Positions 16,326-29,968 of a stretch of DNA of 64,000 nt are shown one piece after another. The notes below the pieces were generated by a model. It was not told where the DNA came from. It ran no database searches and saw nothing but the letters and a program-made list of their open reading frames with translations. Source of the stretch: Terrirubrum flagellatum (GTDB taxonomy: Bacteria > Pseudomonadota > Alphaproteobacteria > Rhizobiales > Beijerinckiaceae). Every line of letters starts with the position of its first letter. Position 1 is the stretch's first letter. The stretch lies in the NCBI RefSeq assembly GCF_022059845.1, contig NZ_CP091851.1, positions 310,001 through 374,000 of the forward strand. The letters are read 5' to 3'. Position numbers and translations under genes: made by a program.

Positions 16326-18248
16326 TCAGATATGCCTTCCCGCCAGCGCCGCGCCGATTTCGTCGAGGATGGCGGGATCGTCGATCGTCGCCGGTACGGT
16401 CCAGGAATCCTTGTCGGCGATCTTCTTCATCGTGCCGCGCAGGATTTTTCCCGATCGCGTTTTCGGCAGGCGATTAATGACGATCGCCAGTTTGAACGAC
16501 GCCACGGGCCCGATCTTCTCGCGGACCAGCATGACGCATTCGCTTTCGATCTCTTCGGCCGGCCGGTTGACGCCTGATTTCAGCACGAGGAATCCGCAGG
16601 GGACTTCGCCCTTGAGATCGTCCTTCATGCCGATCACAGCGCATTCCGCGACGTTCGGATGCGACGCCAACACCTCCTCCATGCCGCCCGTCGAAAGACG
16701 ATGGCCCGCGACATTGATGATGTCGTCGGTGCGGCCCATGACATAGAGATAGCCGTCCTCGTCGCGGAAGCCGGCGTCCGACGTCGAGTAGTAGCCGGGG
16801 AATTGCGTGAGATAGCTTTCGCGGAAGCGCTCATCCTGCTTCCATAAAGTCGGCAGCGCGCCGGGCGGCAGCGGCAATTTCACCGCGATCGTTCCCATCT
16901 CGCGATCTTTCATTGGCGCGCCGCTCTCATCGAGAATCTCAACGGCGTAGCCGGGCATGGGAACCGCAGGCGATCCATATTTCACCGGCAAGGCGCCAAG
17001 GCCGACGGGATTTCCGGCAATGGTCCAGCCCGTCTCCGTCTGCCACCAGTGATCGATCACGGGCTTATCGAGACAATTCTCCGCCCATTTGATCGTGTCA
17101 GGGTCGGCGCGTTCGCCAGCGAGAAATAGCGTGCGGAATTGCGAGAGATCATAGCGCTTGAGATGTTCGGCGTTCGGATCTTCCTTCTTGATCGCGCGGA
17201 ACGCAGTCGGCGCCGTAAACATCGCTACGACCTTGTGCTCGGAAATCACGCGCCAATAGGCGCCGGGATCGGGCGTGCCGATCGGCTTGCCTTCATAGAG
17301 AATGGTCGTGCAGCCTGCGATCAGCGGGCCATAGACGATGTAGGAATGGCCGACGACCCAGCCGATGTCGGACGCGGCCCAGAAGGTCTCGCCCGGCTGC
17401 ACGCCATAGATGTTCGACATCGTCCAGTTGAGCGCGATCATGTGGCCGCCGGAATCGCGCACCACGCCTTTGGGAACGCCCGTGGTGCCCGAGGTGTAGA
17501 GCACATAGAGCGGATCGGTCGCGGCGATATTGACCACGCGCGCGGATTTCTTCGCCTTCTTCGCAGCGGCGACGACGCGCGCCCAGTCGCGATCGCGTCC
17601 CTTGATGAGCGGCGCCTTGAGCTGCTTGCGCTGGAAGATCAGACAATGCGTCGGCTTGAATGTCGCCTGCTCGATCGCGCCATCAAGCAGCGGCTTGTAG
17701 GCGACTGTGCGGCCCGGCTCGAGGCCGCAGCTTGCGGAGAGGATGACCTTGGGCTGCGCATCATCGATGCGCGTCGCAAGCTCACGCGCCGCAAAGCCGC
17801 CGAACACCACGGAATGCACCGCGCCGATGCGCGCGCAGGCGAGCATCGCAAACAAGGCTTCCGGAATCATCGGCATGTAGATGATGACGCGATCGCCTTT
17901 GCCGACGCCCATATCCTTCAGCACGGCGGCGAGGGCTTTCACCTCGGCGAGCAATTCGCCGAACGTGATGATGCGCTTCGCATTGGCGACCGGGCTGTCA
18001 TAAATGATCGCCGGCTGGTTCTTGCGCCCGCCCTTCACATGGCGATCGACGGCGTTGAAGCAGGTGTTGCCCGTGGCGTCGGGAAACCAGCGGCCATAGA
18101 CGCCGGCCTTCGCATCGAAGATTTTCTTTGGCGGCGTCGCCCAGTCGATCGCCTTGGCCGCGTCACGCCAGAATTTCAGCGGGTCCTTCCGCCAGCGCGC
18201 ATAGGTCTCGTGATAGCGGCTTTTCGCGTCGCTGCGATTGTCTGGCAT
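16326..18248 (-). CDS. prpE: propionyl-CoA synthetase (acetyl-CoA synthetase family)
   Basis: 640 aa AMP-forming acyl-CoA synthetase. Motifs: LYTSGTTGVPKG (near residue 250), WWQTETGWTIAG, YSTSDAGFRDEDGYLYVMGRTDD, INVAGHRLSTGGMEE and the acylated lysine region PKTRSGKILRGTMK. The N-terminus (KSRYHETYARWRKDPLKFW) and total length suit PrpE better than Acs, but acetate cannot be excluded. It would convert propionate to propionyl-CoA, which could feed a methylcitrate synthase such as the 2.0-kb gene. ATG 18248 has GGGAGGAA just upstream. Confidence 0.88.
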   Translation of the reverse strand: MPDNRSDAKSRYHETYARWRKDPLKFWRDAAKAIDWATPPKKIFDAKAGVYGRWFPDATGNTCFNAVDRHVKGGRKNQPAIIYDSPVANAKRIITFGELLAEVKALAAVLKDMGVGKGDRVIIYMPMIPEALFAMLACARIGAVHSVVFGGFAARELATRIDDAQPKVILSASCGLEPGRTVAYKPLLDGAIEQATFKPTHCLIFQRKQLKAPLIKGRDRDWARVVAAAKKAKKSARVVNIAATDPLYVLYTSGTTGVPKGVVRDSGGHMIALNWTMSNIYGVQPGETFWAASDIGWVVGHSYIVYGPLIAGCTTILYEGKPIGTPDPGAYWRVISEHKVVAMFTAPTAFRAIKKEDPNAEHLKRYDLSQFRTLFLAGERADPDTIKWAENCLDKPVIDHWWQTETGWTIAGNPVGLGALPVKYGSPAVPMPGYAVEILDESGAPMKDREMGTIAVKLPLPPGALPTLWKQDERFRESYLTQFPGYYSTSDAGFRDEDGYLYVMGRTDDIINVAGHRLSTGGMEEVLASHPNVAECAVIGMKDDLKGEVPCGFLVLKSGVNRPAEEIESECVMLVREKIGPVASFKLAIVINRLPKTRSGKILRGTMKKIADKDSWTVPATIDDPAILDEIGAALAGRHI

Positions 18249-18314
18249 CGCTTCCTCCCGAGGGGCGGGAGAAGCCATACGATTTGCGGACGCGCAAGGC
18301 GACGGACATCGCAC

Positions 18315-18346
18315 AAAAACAAACGCCGCGCTGAAGGCGCGGCGTT
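18315..18346 (-). terminator. Rho-independent terminator of the Pro-rich protein gene
   Basis: On the minus strand a 9-bp perfect stem AACGCCGCG/CGCGGCGTT (18322-18346, 7-nt loop) is followed by GTTTTTG. It lies 29 nt after the stop of the gene at 18375. Confidence 0.8.
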
Positions 18347-18374
18347 GTCGTGAGCGATGGGATTTTTCGAACGG

Positions 18375-19283
18375 TCAGTTCAATGGCGCTGGCGGCACCG
18401 CAGGCGTCGCCGGTGTTGGCGTCGAAGGCTGCGTTTCGAGCGACTGGGCCGGAGGCGCGTCCGCGTTCAGCTTCGGGCTCGTGTCCGCCGGGTTCGGCAG
18501 GATCACGCGCGGCTGCTGGCGCGCCTGCTGTTCGTTCTTCGGCGGTTCGGTGGTTTCGAGCTTCGGCGCGCCATTGTCGGGAATGACGGGAACGACAGGC
18601 TTCTCGGGAGCGGTAGTCTTCGGCGGAACCGCGGCTTGGTTCTCGTTGCGCGGCCTCGCGGCCCGGGGCGGCGTCGCTGGCTTCGGCGGCGTCACAGTCT
18701 GCTGCTCGCGCGGCGGGGCGACAGGCGGCGTCGTCTGGGGAGCGGGGTTCGCGGGGACCGCGGCCTGCTCCTGAGCCGGAGCGGTCGGCTGCGCCAGCGG
18801 CGCGCGCTCGACCGGCGCGGGCGTCACGGGCGGGACGACTGTTCCCTCAGGCGCGGGCGGCAGCGGCGGCTTCGGCGGCAGGGCCGCCTGTTCATTGCGC
18901 GTGGAAGGACGGCGCGCCGTCGGCGTTCCCCGGCCAAGCAGCCGCCGCTCGATGATGTCGCCCTCATAGGCATGCACCACGAGGCGCAGCCTCGCGCCAT
19001 CCGCCGTCTCGACCTGGGCGACATAGACGTCGCCATTCAGAACGGGGCGCGTGAGCGGGCGATAGCCCTCCTCACGCAACATATTGGCGACTTCGCCGAC
19101 GGTCAGGATGCCTTCGAGCAGATAGGGCGCCGGCGTGCTGACGATCGGCGGTCGGCGAACGCCGGAGAAGGGATAATAGCCGCCGCCCCAGAAGAGCTGC
19201 GCCTCAGCAGGCGCACTCATGAAGCCGGCGGTCGCGCCGGCCAGGGCCGCGAAAATCGAAACGCGAGCCATCGCGCGCATCAT
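18375..19283 (-). CDS. exported Pro/Ala-rich protein of unknown function
   Basis: 302 aa. Signal peptide near residues 1-28 ending in PAEA-QL. A small globular part follows (about residues 45-115: LLEGILTVGEVANMLREEGY, VYVAQVETADGARLRLVVHA), resembling a periplasmic PepSY-like alpha/beta unit. From residue 120 to the end it is almost wholly Pro/Ala/Thr/Gln, likely an extended spacer through peptidoglycan. Start at 19283 is supported by GGAG 6 nt upstream. Its own terminator follows. Function unknown. Confidence 0.75.
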   Translation of the reverse strand: MMRAMARVSIFAALAGATAGFMSAPAEAQLFWGGGYYPFSGVRRPPIVSTPAPYLLEGILTVGEVANMLREEGYRPLTRPVLNGDVYVAQVETADGARLRLVVHAYEGDIIERRLLGRGTPTARRPSTRNEQAALPPKPPLPPAPEGTVVPPVTPAPVERAPLAQPTAPAQEQAAVPANPAPQTTPPVAPPREQQTVTPPKPATPPRAARPRNENQAAVPPKTTAPEKPVVPVIPDNGAPKLETTEPPKNEQQARQQPRVILPNPADTSPKLNADAPPAQSLETQPSTPTPATPAVPPAPLN

Positions 19284-19353
19284 CAGGAACTCCGTCACGT
19301 CGCCACGATACGCTTCGGCGGGGAATGCGGCGTGGTCATGGCGGGTTTTGCGT

Positions 19354-20472
19354 TCATTCCGCGGCGTGTGCGCTTGCGCTCACGCTCGCAGCGGCCGCGA
19401 TGAGGCGGTCCACCTCGTCGGCCGACGTATGGAAAGAAGCGACGAGACGCATGAGCTTCTCGCCGTCCTTCGGCGCGAGGCCGGGCGCGGTCGCGTGCGA
19501 GTCCCAGGGATGGAAGCGGCCGCCGGCGGCCCGCATCGCGCCTTCGACCGCGGCTGGCAGGATCGCGAAGACCTGATTGATCTCGCGGGGAAATGCGAGA
19601 CGAACGCCGGCGATCTTGGTCAGACCCTGCGCCAGCCGGTCGGCCATCGCGTTGGCGTGACGCGCGAGATCGAGCCAGTGGCCGTCTTCGATCATGGCGT
19701 CGAGTTGCGCCGACGCGAAACGCGATTTCGACGCGACATAGCCGAACCAGTCGCAGGCTTCATGAGCGTGCTTCGCCCAGGCCGCGCCGCGGCCTTTCGG
19801 ATCGAACACGACCACGGCGTCGACGCCGAGCGCGCCATTCTTGGTGGCGCCGAAGGAGAGAACATCGACGCCGGATTTCCAGGTCAGCTCCGCCGGCGTG
19901 CAATTCAGGGAGGCGACCGCGTTGGCGAAGCGCGCGCCATCCATATGGACAGCGACCTCGTGACGATGGGCGATCGCGCTCAGCGCCTTGACCTGCGCCG
20001 GCGTGTAAACGGTTCCGCATTCGGTGCCGTTGGTCAGGCTGATCATGGCGTGGCGGCGCACGGGGCCGCGATCGGCCGGCGACAGGCCGCCAAGCGTCGC
20101 GTGGACCGCCTCGGGCGTCAGCCTCCCATCGATCGCCTGCAATTTGATGATCCGGGCGCGGTCATTGAAGAAGGTTCGGGCATGGGCCTCCTTGGTGAAG
20201 ATGTGCGCCTCCTCGTGACCGAGGATCAGCCCGTCACGGCTTGCGAGGATTTCGAGCGCGAGCCCATTCGCAGCCGTACCCGTGGGGACGGGAATCACCA
20301 CGACATCGGTCTCGAAACATTCCGCGAACCGGGCCTGCATGCGCTTCGTGACATCGTCGCCGCCATAGGCCGGGGCAGGGGCGCCGCCGGAATTGGCGGC
20401 CGCGATGGCGTCGAGAATACGGGGGCTGACGCCCGCCCAGTTATCGCTGGCGAAATCGAGATGCTGTGTCAT
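19354..20472 (-). CDS. ltaE: low-specificity L-threonine aldolase
   Basis: 372 aa, PLP-dependent fold type I. It carries FASDNWAGVSP, the NGTECGTVYTP segment, the aspartate motif VHMDGARFANA and the PLP lysine in LSFGATKNGALG. The enzyme splits threonine or allo-threonine to glycine and acetaldehyde. ATG 20472 is used; a GTG at 20484 is also in frame and neither has a good ribosome site. Divergent from gltB across a 276-bp, partly AT-rich region that must hold both promoters. Confidence 0.9.
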   Translation of the reverse strand: MTQHLDFASDNWAGVSPRILDAIAAANSGGAPAPAYGGDDVTKRMQARFAECFETDVVVIPVPTGTAANGLALEILASRDGLILGHEEAHIFTKEAHARTFFNDRARIIKLQAIDGRLTPEAVHATLGGLSPADRGPVRRHAMISLTNGTECGTVYTPAQVKALSAIAHRHEVAVHMDGARFANAVASLNCTPAELTWKSGVDVLSFGATKNGALGVDAVVVFDPKGRGAAWAKHAHEACDWFGYVASKSRFASAQLDAMIEDGHWLDLARHANAMADRLAQGLTKIAGVRLAFPREINQVFAILPAAVEGAMRAAGGRFHPWDSHATAPGLAPKDGEKLMRLVASFHTSADEVDRLIAAAASVSASAHAAE

Positions 20473-20748
20473 GGCGGCGGACACTGTCAGAGATCGTCAC
20501 GCAGGGAAAGTCCGCCGAAGATTGCGCCTAAAAAGCGTGCGGCGTTCCATTTATTTCTCCTGCCGCTACAACTGAGTAATTAAATTTCAAAAATTGCGTT
20601 TGAGTCCTCTTGTGAGTCGTTCCAAACTCTGGCAATGGTTTGGGCGGATAGGACAGGAGTGCTGTCTTTTCCGGGTGAGGCGAGCGGTTGGACGATCTCC
20701 GGCGCGCGCCTTGCTTTGTCTCTGGAGCCCGCCAGCAGGAGGTCGCCC

Positions 20749-25467
<4,719 letters not shown>

Positions 25468-25471
25468 TAAG

Positions 25472-25575
25472 CGTCATCCCGGGCGCGATGCGGCGCCAAA
25501 GCCGACGCTAATGCGTCGGCGTCGCAAGACGGCCGCCAGAGGCGGCCTATGGCGCCGCTTCGCAGACCCGGGATC
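25472..25575. repeat. ATCCCGGG palindromic repeat, copy B (branched)
   Basis: Begins CGTCATCCCGGGCGCG and ends GCAGACCCGGGATC. Nested stems: outer ATCCCGGG (25476-25483)/CCCGGGAT (25567-25574); middle GCGGCGCC (25490-25497)/GGCGCCGC (25551-25558); and two inner hairpins, GCCGACGC-TAAT-GCGTCGGC (25501-25520) and GGCCGCC-AGA-GGCGGCC (25531-25547). As RNA or single-stranded DNA this would fold as a closed multi-branch structure. It starts 4 nt after the gltB stop. Confidence 0.85.
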
Positions 25576-25594
25576 TCAAGCAGGATAAAACGCC

Positions 25595-25888
25595 ATGATG
25601 CGCGACTTCGCAGTCTACATCATGGCGACAAGAAAAGGCGGACCAATTTATATCGGCGTTACCAATGATCTGGTGCGTCGAATTCACGAACACAAATCGG
25701 GAGAAGATCGAGGCTTTACCTGGAAATACAACATTCATCGGCTCGTTTATTATGAGACGTTTGGTCGGGCTGATGATGCGATTTTGCGGGAGAAACAGTT
25801 GAAGCGTTGGCGCAGAGCCTGGAAAGATGCGTTGATCGAGAAAGACAATCCCGATTGGCGCGATCTTGCAGACGAGCTGACGCCTTAG
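25595..25888 (+). CDS. small GIY-YIG nuclease domain protein
   Basis: 97 aa, a single GIY-YIG domain of the UPF0213/YhbQ type. Catalytic features: VYI at 7-9 and YIG at 19-21 (the two tyrosines), Arg28/Arg29 in NDLVRRIHEH and Glu66 in LREKQLKRW; the C-terminus has NPDWRDL. All active-site residues are kept, so it should be able to nick DNA. AGGA lies 9 nt before the ATG. Its codon use is visibly AT-richer than gltB and gltD, suggesting separate ancestry. It sits between two inverted copies of a palindromic repeat, which may be its substrate (inference). Confidence 0.88.
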   Translation: MMRDFAVYIMATRKGGPIYIGVTNDLVRRIHEHKSGEDRGFTWKYNIHRLVYYETFGRADDAILREKQLKRWRRAWKDALIEKDNPDWRDLADELTP

Positions 25889-25898
25889 TCGGGATAAG

Positions 25899-25948
25899 GT
25901 CCCGGGTCTGCACGCACCACTGCGTGCTGCGCCGCGCCCGGGATGACG
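25899..25948. repeat. ATCCCGGG palindromic repeat, copy C (inverted)
   Basis: Inverted relative to copies A and B. Reading the minus strand, it begins CGTCATCCCGGGCGCG and ends GCAGACCCGGGA. Outer arms TCCCGGG (25900-25906) and CCCGGGA (25937-25943); inner hairpin GCACGCA-CCAC-TGCGTGC (25910-25927). It starts 10 nt after the GIY-YIG stop and ends 10 nt before the gltD ATG, so the gltD ribosome site (CGGAG, 25947-25951) overlaps the repeat edge. Confidence 0.85.
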
Positions 25949-25958
25949 GAGTGAACGT

Positions 25959-27377
25959 ATGGGCAAGGTCACAGGCTTCCTCGAGATCGATCGTCGCGAC
26001 CGGCGCTATGCGCCGGCGTCGGATCGCATTCGCCATTATCGCGAGTTCATCATTCCGCTGTCGGAAGAAGGTACGCGCGATCAGGCCGCGCGCTGCATGA
26101 ATTGCGGCATTCCCTACTGCCACAATGGCTGCCCGGTGAATAACCAGATCCCGGACTGGAATGACCTCGTCTATAACGGCGAATGGGAAGAAGCGTCGCG
26201 CAATCTTCATTCGACGAATAATTTTCCTGAATTCACCGGCCGCGTCTGCCCGGCGCCATGCGAAGCCTCCTGCACGCTCAATATCGAGGACACGCCGGTC
26301 ACCATCAAGACGATCGAATGCGCCATCGTCGATCGCGGCTGGAAGGAAGGCTGGGTGAAGCCCATGCCGCCGACCGTGAAGAGCGGCAAGAAGGTCGCCG
26401 TCATCGGCTCAGGGCCTGCCGGCCTCGCCGCCGCGCAGCAGCTCGCGCGCGCCGGCCATGAAGTTCATGTCTACGAGAAATATCGCAAGGCCGGCGGGTT
26501 GCTGCGTTATGGCATTCCCGACTTCAAGATGGAGAAGCATCTGATCGACCGCCGCGTCGCGCAGATGGAGGCGGAAGGCGTCGTGTTCCACTATGAGGAG
26601 CATATCGGCGTCACGCGGCCGGCGAAGGAGATCGTCGACGCGCATGATGCGGTGATTCTGTCGGGTGGCTCGGAAAAGTCGCGCGATCTGCCGATCGAGG
26701 GCCGCGATCTCGCCGGCATCCATTTCGCGATGGATTTCCTGCCGCAGCAGAACCGGCGCGTCAGCGAAGAGCAGAACGATAACGTCCAGCCGATCCTCGC
26801 GGGCGGGAAGCGCGTCGTCGTCATCGGTGGCGGCGATACGGGCTCGGATTGCATCGGCACATCGGTGCGTCAGGGCGCGCTCTCCGTCGTGCAGCTCGAA
26901 ATCATGCCGCGGCCGCCGGAGAAGGAGAACAAGCCGCTGGTCTGGCCGAACTGGCCGTTGAAGCTGCGCACATCGTCCTCGCATGAGGAGGGCGCCGATC
27001 GCGACTTCGCGGTGTCGACAGTGAAGTTCACCGGCGCCAAGGGCCATGTGAAGAAGCTGCATTGCACGCGTCTCGATGCGAAGATGCAGCCTGTTCCCGG
27101 AACGGAGTTCGAGATCAACGCCGATCTCGTACTGCTCGCCATGGGCTTCGTGCATCCCGTTCATGACGGCATGCTCGATGAGCTCGCGCTCAATCGCGAC
27201 GCGCGCGGCAACGTGCTCGCCAATACGCTCGACTATAAGTCGAGCGGCGACAAGGTGTTCGCGTGCGGCGACATGCGGCGCGGCCAGTCGCTGGTGGTGT
27301 GGGCGATCCGCGAAGGCCGCCAGGCGGCGCGCTCGGTCGATCAATTTCTCATGGGATCGACGGTTCTGCCGCGCTGA
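25959..27377 (+). CDS. gltD: glutamate synthase small subunit
   Basis: 472 aa. N-terminal 4Fe-4S segment with [17 protein letters not shown] and a second cysteine set in [14 protein letters not shown]-binding [17 protein letters not shown] near residue 150; NADPH-binding [13 protein letters not shown] near residue 290; C-terminal [17 protein letters not shown]. It passes electrons from NADPH to GltB. ATG 25959 follows CGGAG at 7 nt. Separated from gltB by the 477-bp GIY-YIG unit, so co-transcription through several strong hairpins may be reduced. Confidence 0.96.
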   Translation: MGKVTGFLEIDRRDRRYAPASDRIRHYREFIIPLSEEGTRDQAARCMNCGIPYCHNGCPVNNQIPDWNDLVYNGEWEEASRNLHSTNNFPEFTGRVCPAPCEASCTLNIEDTPVTIKTIECAIVDRGWKEGWVKPMPPTVKSGKKVAVIGSGPAGLAAAQQLARAGHEVHVYEKYRKAGGLLRYGIPDFKMEKHLIDRRVAQMEAEGVVFHYEEHIGVTRPAKEIVDAHDAVILSGGSEKSRDLPIEGRDLAGIHFAMDFLPQQNRRVSEEQNDNVQPILAGGKRVVVIGGGDTGSDCIGTSVRQGALSVVQLEIMPRPPEKENKPLVWPNWPLKLRTSSSHEEGADRDFAVSTVKFTGAKGHVKKLHCTRLDAKMQPVPGTEFEINADLVLLAMGFVHPVHDGMLDELALNRDARGNVLANTLDYKSSGDKVFACGDMRRGQSLVVWAIREGRQAARSVDQFLMGSTVLPR

Positions 27378-27397
27378 GCGGCGTACACGCTGAGCCC

Positions 27398-28174
27398 ATG
27401 CCCGATTTCTTTTCGCACCCGTCCTTCTGGGTGGCGGGACTTCTCGCCGTCATTCTCTGCGGTTTGTCGAAGGGCGGCTTCACCGGCATCGCCATGCTGG
27501 CGACGCCGATCCTGTCGCTCGCGCTGCCGCCCTTGCAGGCGGCGGCGATCCTGCTGCCGGTGCTGATGGTGCAGGATGTCTTCGGCATTTTGTCCTTCAG
27601 GCGTGAATTCGACAGGGAGGGACTGATCGTTCTTGGCGTCGGATCGGTGATCGGGATCACGGTCGCAACAGTGTTCGCGAAGGTCTTGCCGATCGCGGCG
27701 CTCACTTTGCTGCTTGGCGTGATCGCGCTTGTCTTCGGAGCGCAATGGTGGATCAGGCGCTGGCGCGGCGTGGTCGAAGGTCCACCGAAGCGCGCGCCCA
27801 AGCCCGCGGGCGTGTTCTGGGGCGCGATGTGTGGCGTGACAAGCTTCATCGCCCATGTCGGTGCGCCGCCTGCGCAGGTTTATCTCATGCCGCTGAAGCT
27901 GACGCCGGCTGTTTTCGCCGGCACGATGACTTGGCTCTTCTGGGGCATCAACATCATCAAGCTTGGCCCCTACATCGCGCTTGGCATGCTGACGAAGGAG
28001 ACCTTGATCGCGTCGGCGGCGCTTGTTCCCGTCGCGGCGGCCTCAATCGTGATCGGCATCCGCATTGTCAGGATCATGCCGGCGGCGCGGTTCTATCCCA
28101 TCATCTACTCGCTGCTGCTCATCGCAGGCGCGAAATTGTGCTGGGATGGAATCGCCGGGCTCATGCGCATCTAG
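27398..28174 (+). CDS. sulfite exporter TauE/SafE family (TSUP) permease
   Basis: 258 aa with about eight hydrophobic segments. TSUP hallmarks are visible: GLSKGGFTGIAML near the N-terminus, and in the second half the matching GVTSFIAHVGAPPAQVYLMP. The family exports or imports small organic or sulfur anions; the substrate here is unknown. ATG 27398 is 20 nt after the gltD stop, on the same strand, so it may be the last gene of the glt transcript. Confidence 0.88.
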   Translation: MPDFFSHPSFWVAGLLAVILCGLSKGGFTGIAMLATPILSLALPPLQAAAILLPVLMVQDVFGILSFRREFDREGLIVLGVGSVIGITVATVFAKVLPIAALTLLLGVIALVFGAQWWIRRWRGVVEGPPKRAPKPAGVFWGAMCGVTSFIAHVGAPPAQVYLMPLKLTPAVFAGTMTWLFWGINIIKLGPYIALGMLTKETLIASAALVPVAAASIVIGIRIVRIMPAARFYPIIYSLLLIAGAKLCWDGIAGLMRI

Positions 28175-28205
28175 AGCGGCGCGCCGCTCGATCTCCCGGC
28201 TTGTC

Positions 28206-28249
28206 GCAACGTTCCGCGGAAAACCGGTTCCCACTTTTCCGCACGTTGC
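28206..28249. repeat. Hyphomicrobiales-type intergenic palindrome, copy 1
   Basis: Nested stem GCAACGT (28206-28212)...ACGTTGC (28243-28249) around GCGGAAAA (28216-28223)...TTTTCCGC (28235-28242), with CCGGTTCCCAC as loop. The GAAAACCGGTT-CCACTTTTC core is shared, in either orientation, with the repeats at 44689 and 51244. Confidence 0.75.
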
Positions 28250-28324
28250 TTCGGGGTAACGTTGTCCGCCAGGCGAAAAGCGCGTTAGATCGCTCCCCAA
28301 AGAACAGACGCCGTGGGGAAGCGC

Positions 28325-29953
28325 ATGTCGATCCATTCCTACGAAAACGGGTTGCCGAAGACGCCGGCGAATTTCCAGCCGCTGACGCCGCTGACTTATC
28401 TTGAGCGCGCGGCCTTCGTTTTTCCCGATCATGTCGCGATCATCCATGGCGGGCTGCGGCGCAATTATCGCGATTTCTATGCGCGCTCGCGCCGGCTTGC
28501 TTCGGCCTTGTCGAAACGCGGGATCGGCAAGGGCGACTCTGTTTCAGTGATGCTGGCGAATACGCCGGCGATGCTCGAATGCCACTACGGCGTTCCCATG
28601 ACGAACGCGGTGCTGAATACGCTGAACACGCGCCTCGATGCGGCCGTGCTCGCTTTCTCGCTCGACCACGCGGAAGCCAAGGTTCTCATCGTCGATCGGG
28701 AATTCTCGAAGGTGATGAAGGAGGCGCTGGCGCTCGCAAAGGCGAAGCCCATCATCATCGACTATGACGATCCGGAATTCATCGGCGCCGGCGAGCGCAT
28801 CGGCGAGATCGAATATGAGGATTTCGTCGCGACCGGGGAGTCTGATTACGCCTGGCATATGCCTGATGATGAATGGGACGCGATCTCGCTCAATTACACC
28901 TCGGGCACGACGGGCGATCCCAAAGGCGTCGTTTATCACCATCGCGGCGCGGCGCTGCTGGCGCAGGGCAATGTGCTCACCGGCGGCATGGGCAAGCATC
29001 CCGTCTATCTCTGGACGCTGCCGATGTTCCACTGCAACGGCTGGTGCTTCCCATGGTCGATCTCGGTCGTGGCGGGAACGCATGTCTGCCTGCGCTATGT
29101 GCGCGCGAAGGCGATGTTCGACGCGCTGGCCGATCACAAGGTCACACATCTCTGCGGCGCGCCGATCGTGATGGCGACCCTGCTCAACGCGCCCGCTGCG
29201 GAGAAGCGGCCGCTGCCGCATGTGGTGCAGTTTTTCACCGCCGCAGCGCCGCCGCCGGAAGCGGTGTTGGCGGGCATGGTCGGCGCCGGATTCAACGTGA
29301 CGCATCTCTACGGCCTCACCGAAACCTATGGTCCGGCAGTGGTGAACGACTGGAACGAGTCGTGGAATGCGCTCGATCCTTCAGCGCGCGCAGCGAAGAA
29401 AGCGCGGCAGGGCGTGCGCTATCTCGCGCTCGATGGACTCGATGTGATGGATCCTGAAACCATGGCGCCCGTTCCCGCCGATGGCGAGACCATGGGCGAG
29501 GTGATGTTCCGCGGCAACGTCGTGATGAAGGGCTATCTCAAGAACCGCGCCGCGACCGAGAAGGCGCTTGCTGGCGGCTGGTTCCACTCCGGCGATCTCG
29601 GGGTGAAGCATCCCGACGGCTATATCCAGCTCAAGGACCGTTCGAAGGACATCATCATTTCGGGCGGCGAGAATATCTCTTCGATCGAGGTCGAGGATGC
29701 GCTCTACAAGCATCCGGCGGTGCAGACGGCGGGCGTTGTCGCCAAGCCTGACGAGAAATGGGGCGAGACGCCTTGCGCTTTCGTGGAATTGAAGCCCGGC
29801 GCGACCGCGACGGAAGCGGAGATCATCGCCTGGTGCCGGCAGAATCTCGCCTCCTACAAGATTCCGCGCCATGTGGTGTTCGCGGAGATCCCGAAGACCT
29901 CGACGGGCAAGATTCAAAAGTTCAAACTGCGCGAGATGGCCAAAAGCGCTTGA
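28325..29953 (+). CDS. AMP-forming acyl-CoA ligase (AlkK/DmdB-like)
   Basis: 542 aa. Adenylation motifs: NYTSGTTGDPKGVVYHHRG, LYGLTETYGP, GWFHSGDLGVKHPDGYIQLKDR, and catalytic lysine in IPKTSTGKIQKFKLRE. The N-terminal YLERAAFVFPDHVAIIHG and LNTLNTRLDA segments place it with medium-chain acyl-CoA ligases of the AlkK type, a group that also holds methylmercaptopropionate-CoA ligase DmdB. Substrate is therefore open. ATG 28325 follows GGGGAAG. The next gene starts 15 nt downstream. Confidence 0.88.
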   Translation: MSIHSYENGLPKTPANFQPLTPLTYLERAAFVFPDHVAIIHGGLRRNYRDFYARSRRLASALSKRGIGKGDSVSVMLANTPAMLECHYGVPMTNAVLNTLNTRLDAAVLAFSLDHAEAKVLIVDREFSKVMKEALALAKAKPIIIDYDDPEFIGAGERIGEIEYEDFVATGESDYAWHMPDDEWDAISLNYTSGTTGDPKGVVYHHRGAALLAQGNVLTGGMGKHPVYLWTLPMFHCNGWCFPWSISVVAGTHVCLRYVRAKAMFDALADHKVTHLCGAPIVMATLLNAPAAEKRPLPHVVQFFTAAAPPPEAVLAGMVGAGFNVTHLYGLTETYGPAVVNDWNESWNALDPSARAAKKARQGVRYLALDGLDVMDPETMAPVPADGETMGEVMFRGNVVMKGYLKNRAATEKALAGGWFHSGDLGVKHPDGYIQLKDRSKDIIISGGENISSIEVEDALYKHPAVQTAGVVAKPDEKWGETPCAFVELKPGATATEAEIIAWCRQNLASYKIPRHVVFAEIPKTSTGKIQKFKLREMAKSA

Positions 29954-29968
29954 GAGGATCGCCGCGGG

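Larger units (their letters stand above)
25472..25948. mobile_element. putative GIY-YIG/palindrome unit inserted between gltB and gltD
   Basis: 477 bp bounded by perfect 16-bp terminal inverted repeats (CGTCATCCCGGGCGCG at 25472-25487; its complement at 25933-25948). It consists of palindrome copy B, the GIY-YIG gene and palindrome copy C in inverted orientation, so both copies have the same end facing outward. The unit lies precisely in the short gap between two genes that are normally adjacent. A related stand-alone palindrome occurs at 12681. The plan resembles REP elements with their dedicated transposase (RAYT), but with a GIY-YIG nuclease; mobility is an inference. Confidence 0.55.

Noticed and set aside
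17139-18353. 404-aa plus-strand frame opposite prpE, and similar long antisense frames at 5257-6243 and 59926-60777
   Set aside because: All lie opposite well-supported genes and have the biased composition of reverse-frame translation.
20627-20642. Sigma-54-like TGGCA...GGGC upstream of gltB
   Set aside because: GG to GC spacing is 11 rather than 10 nt and the TTGC part is missing.
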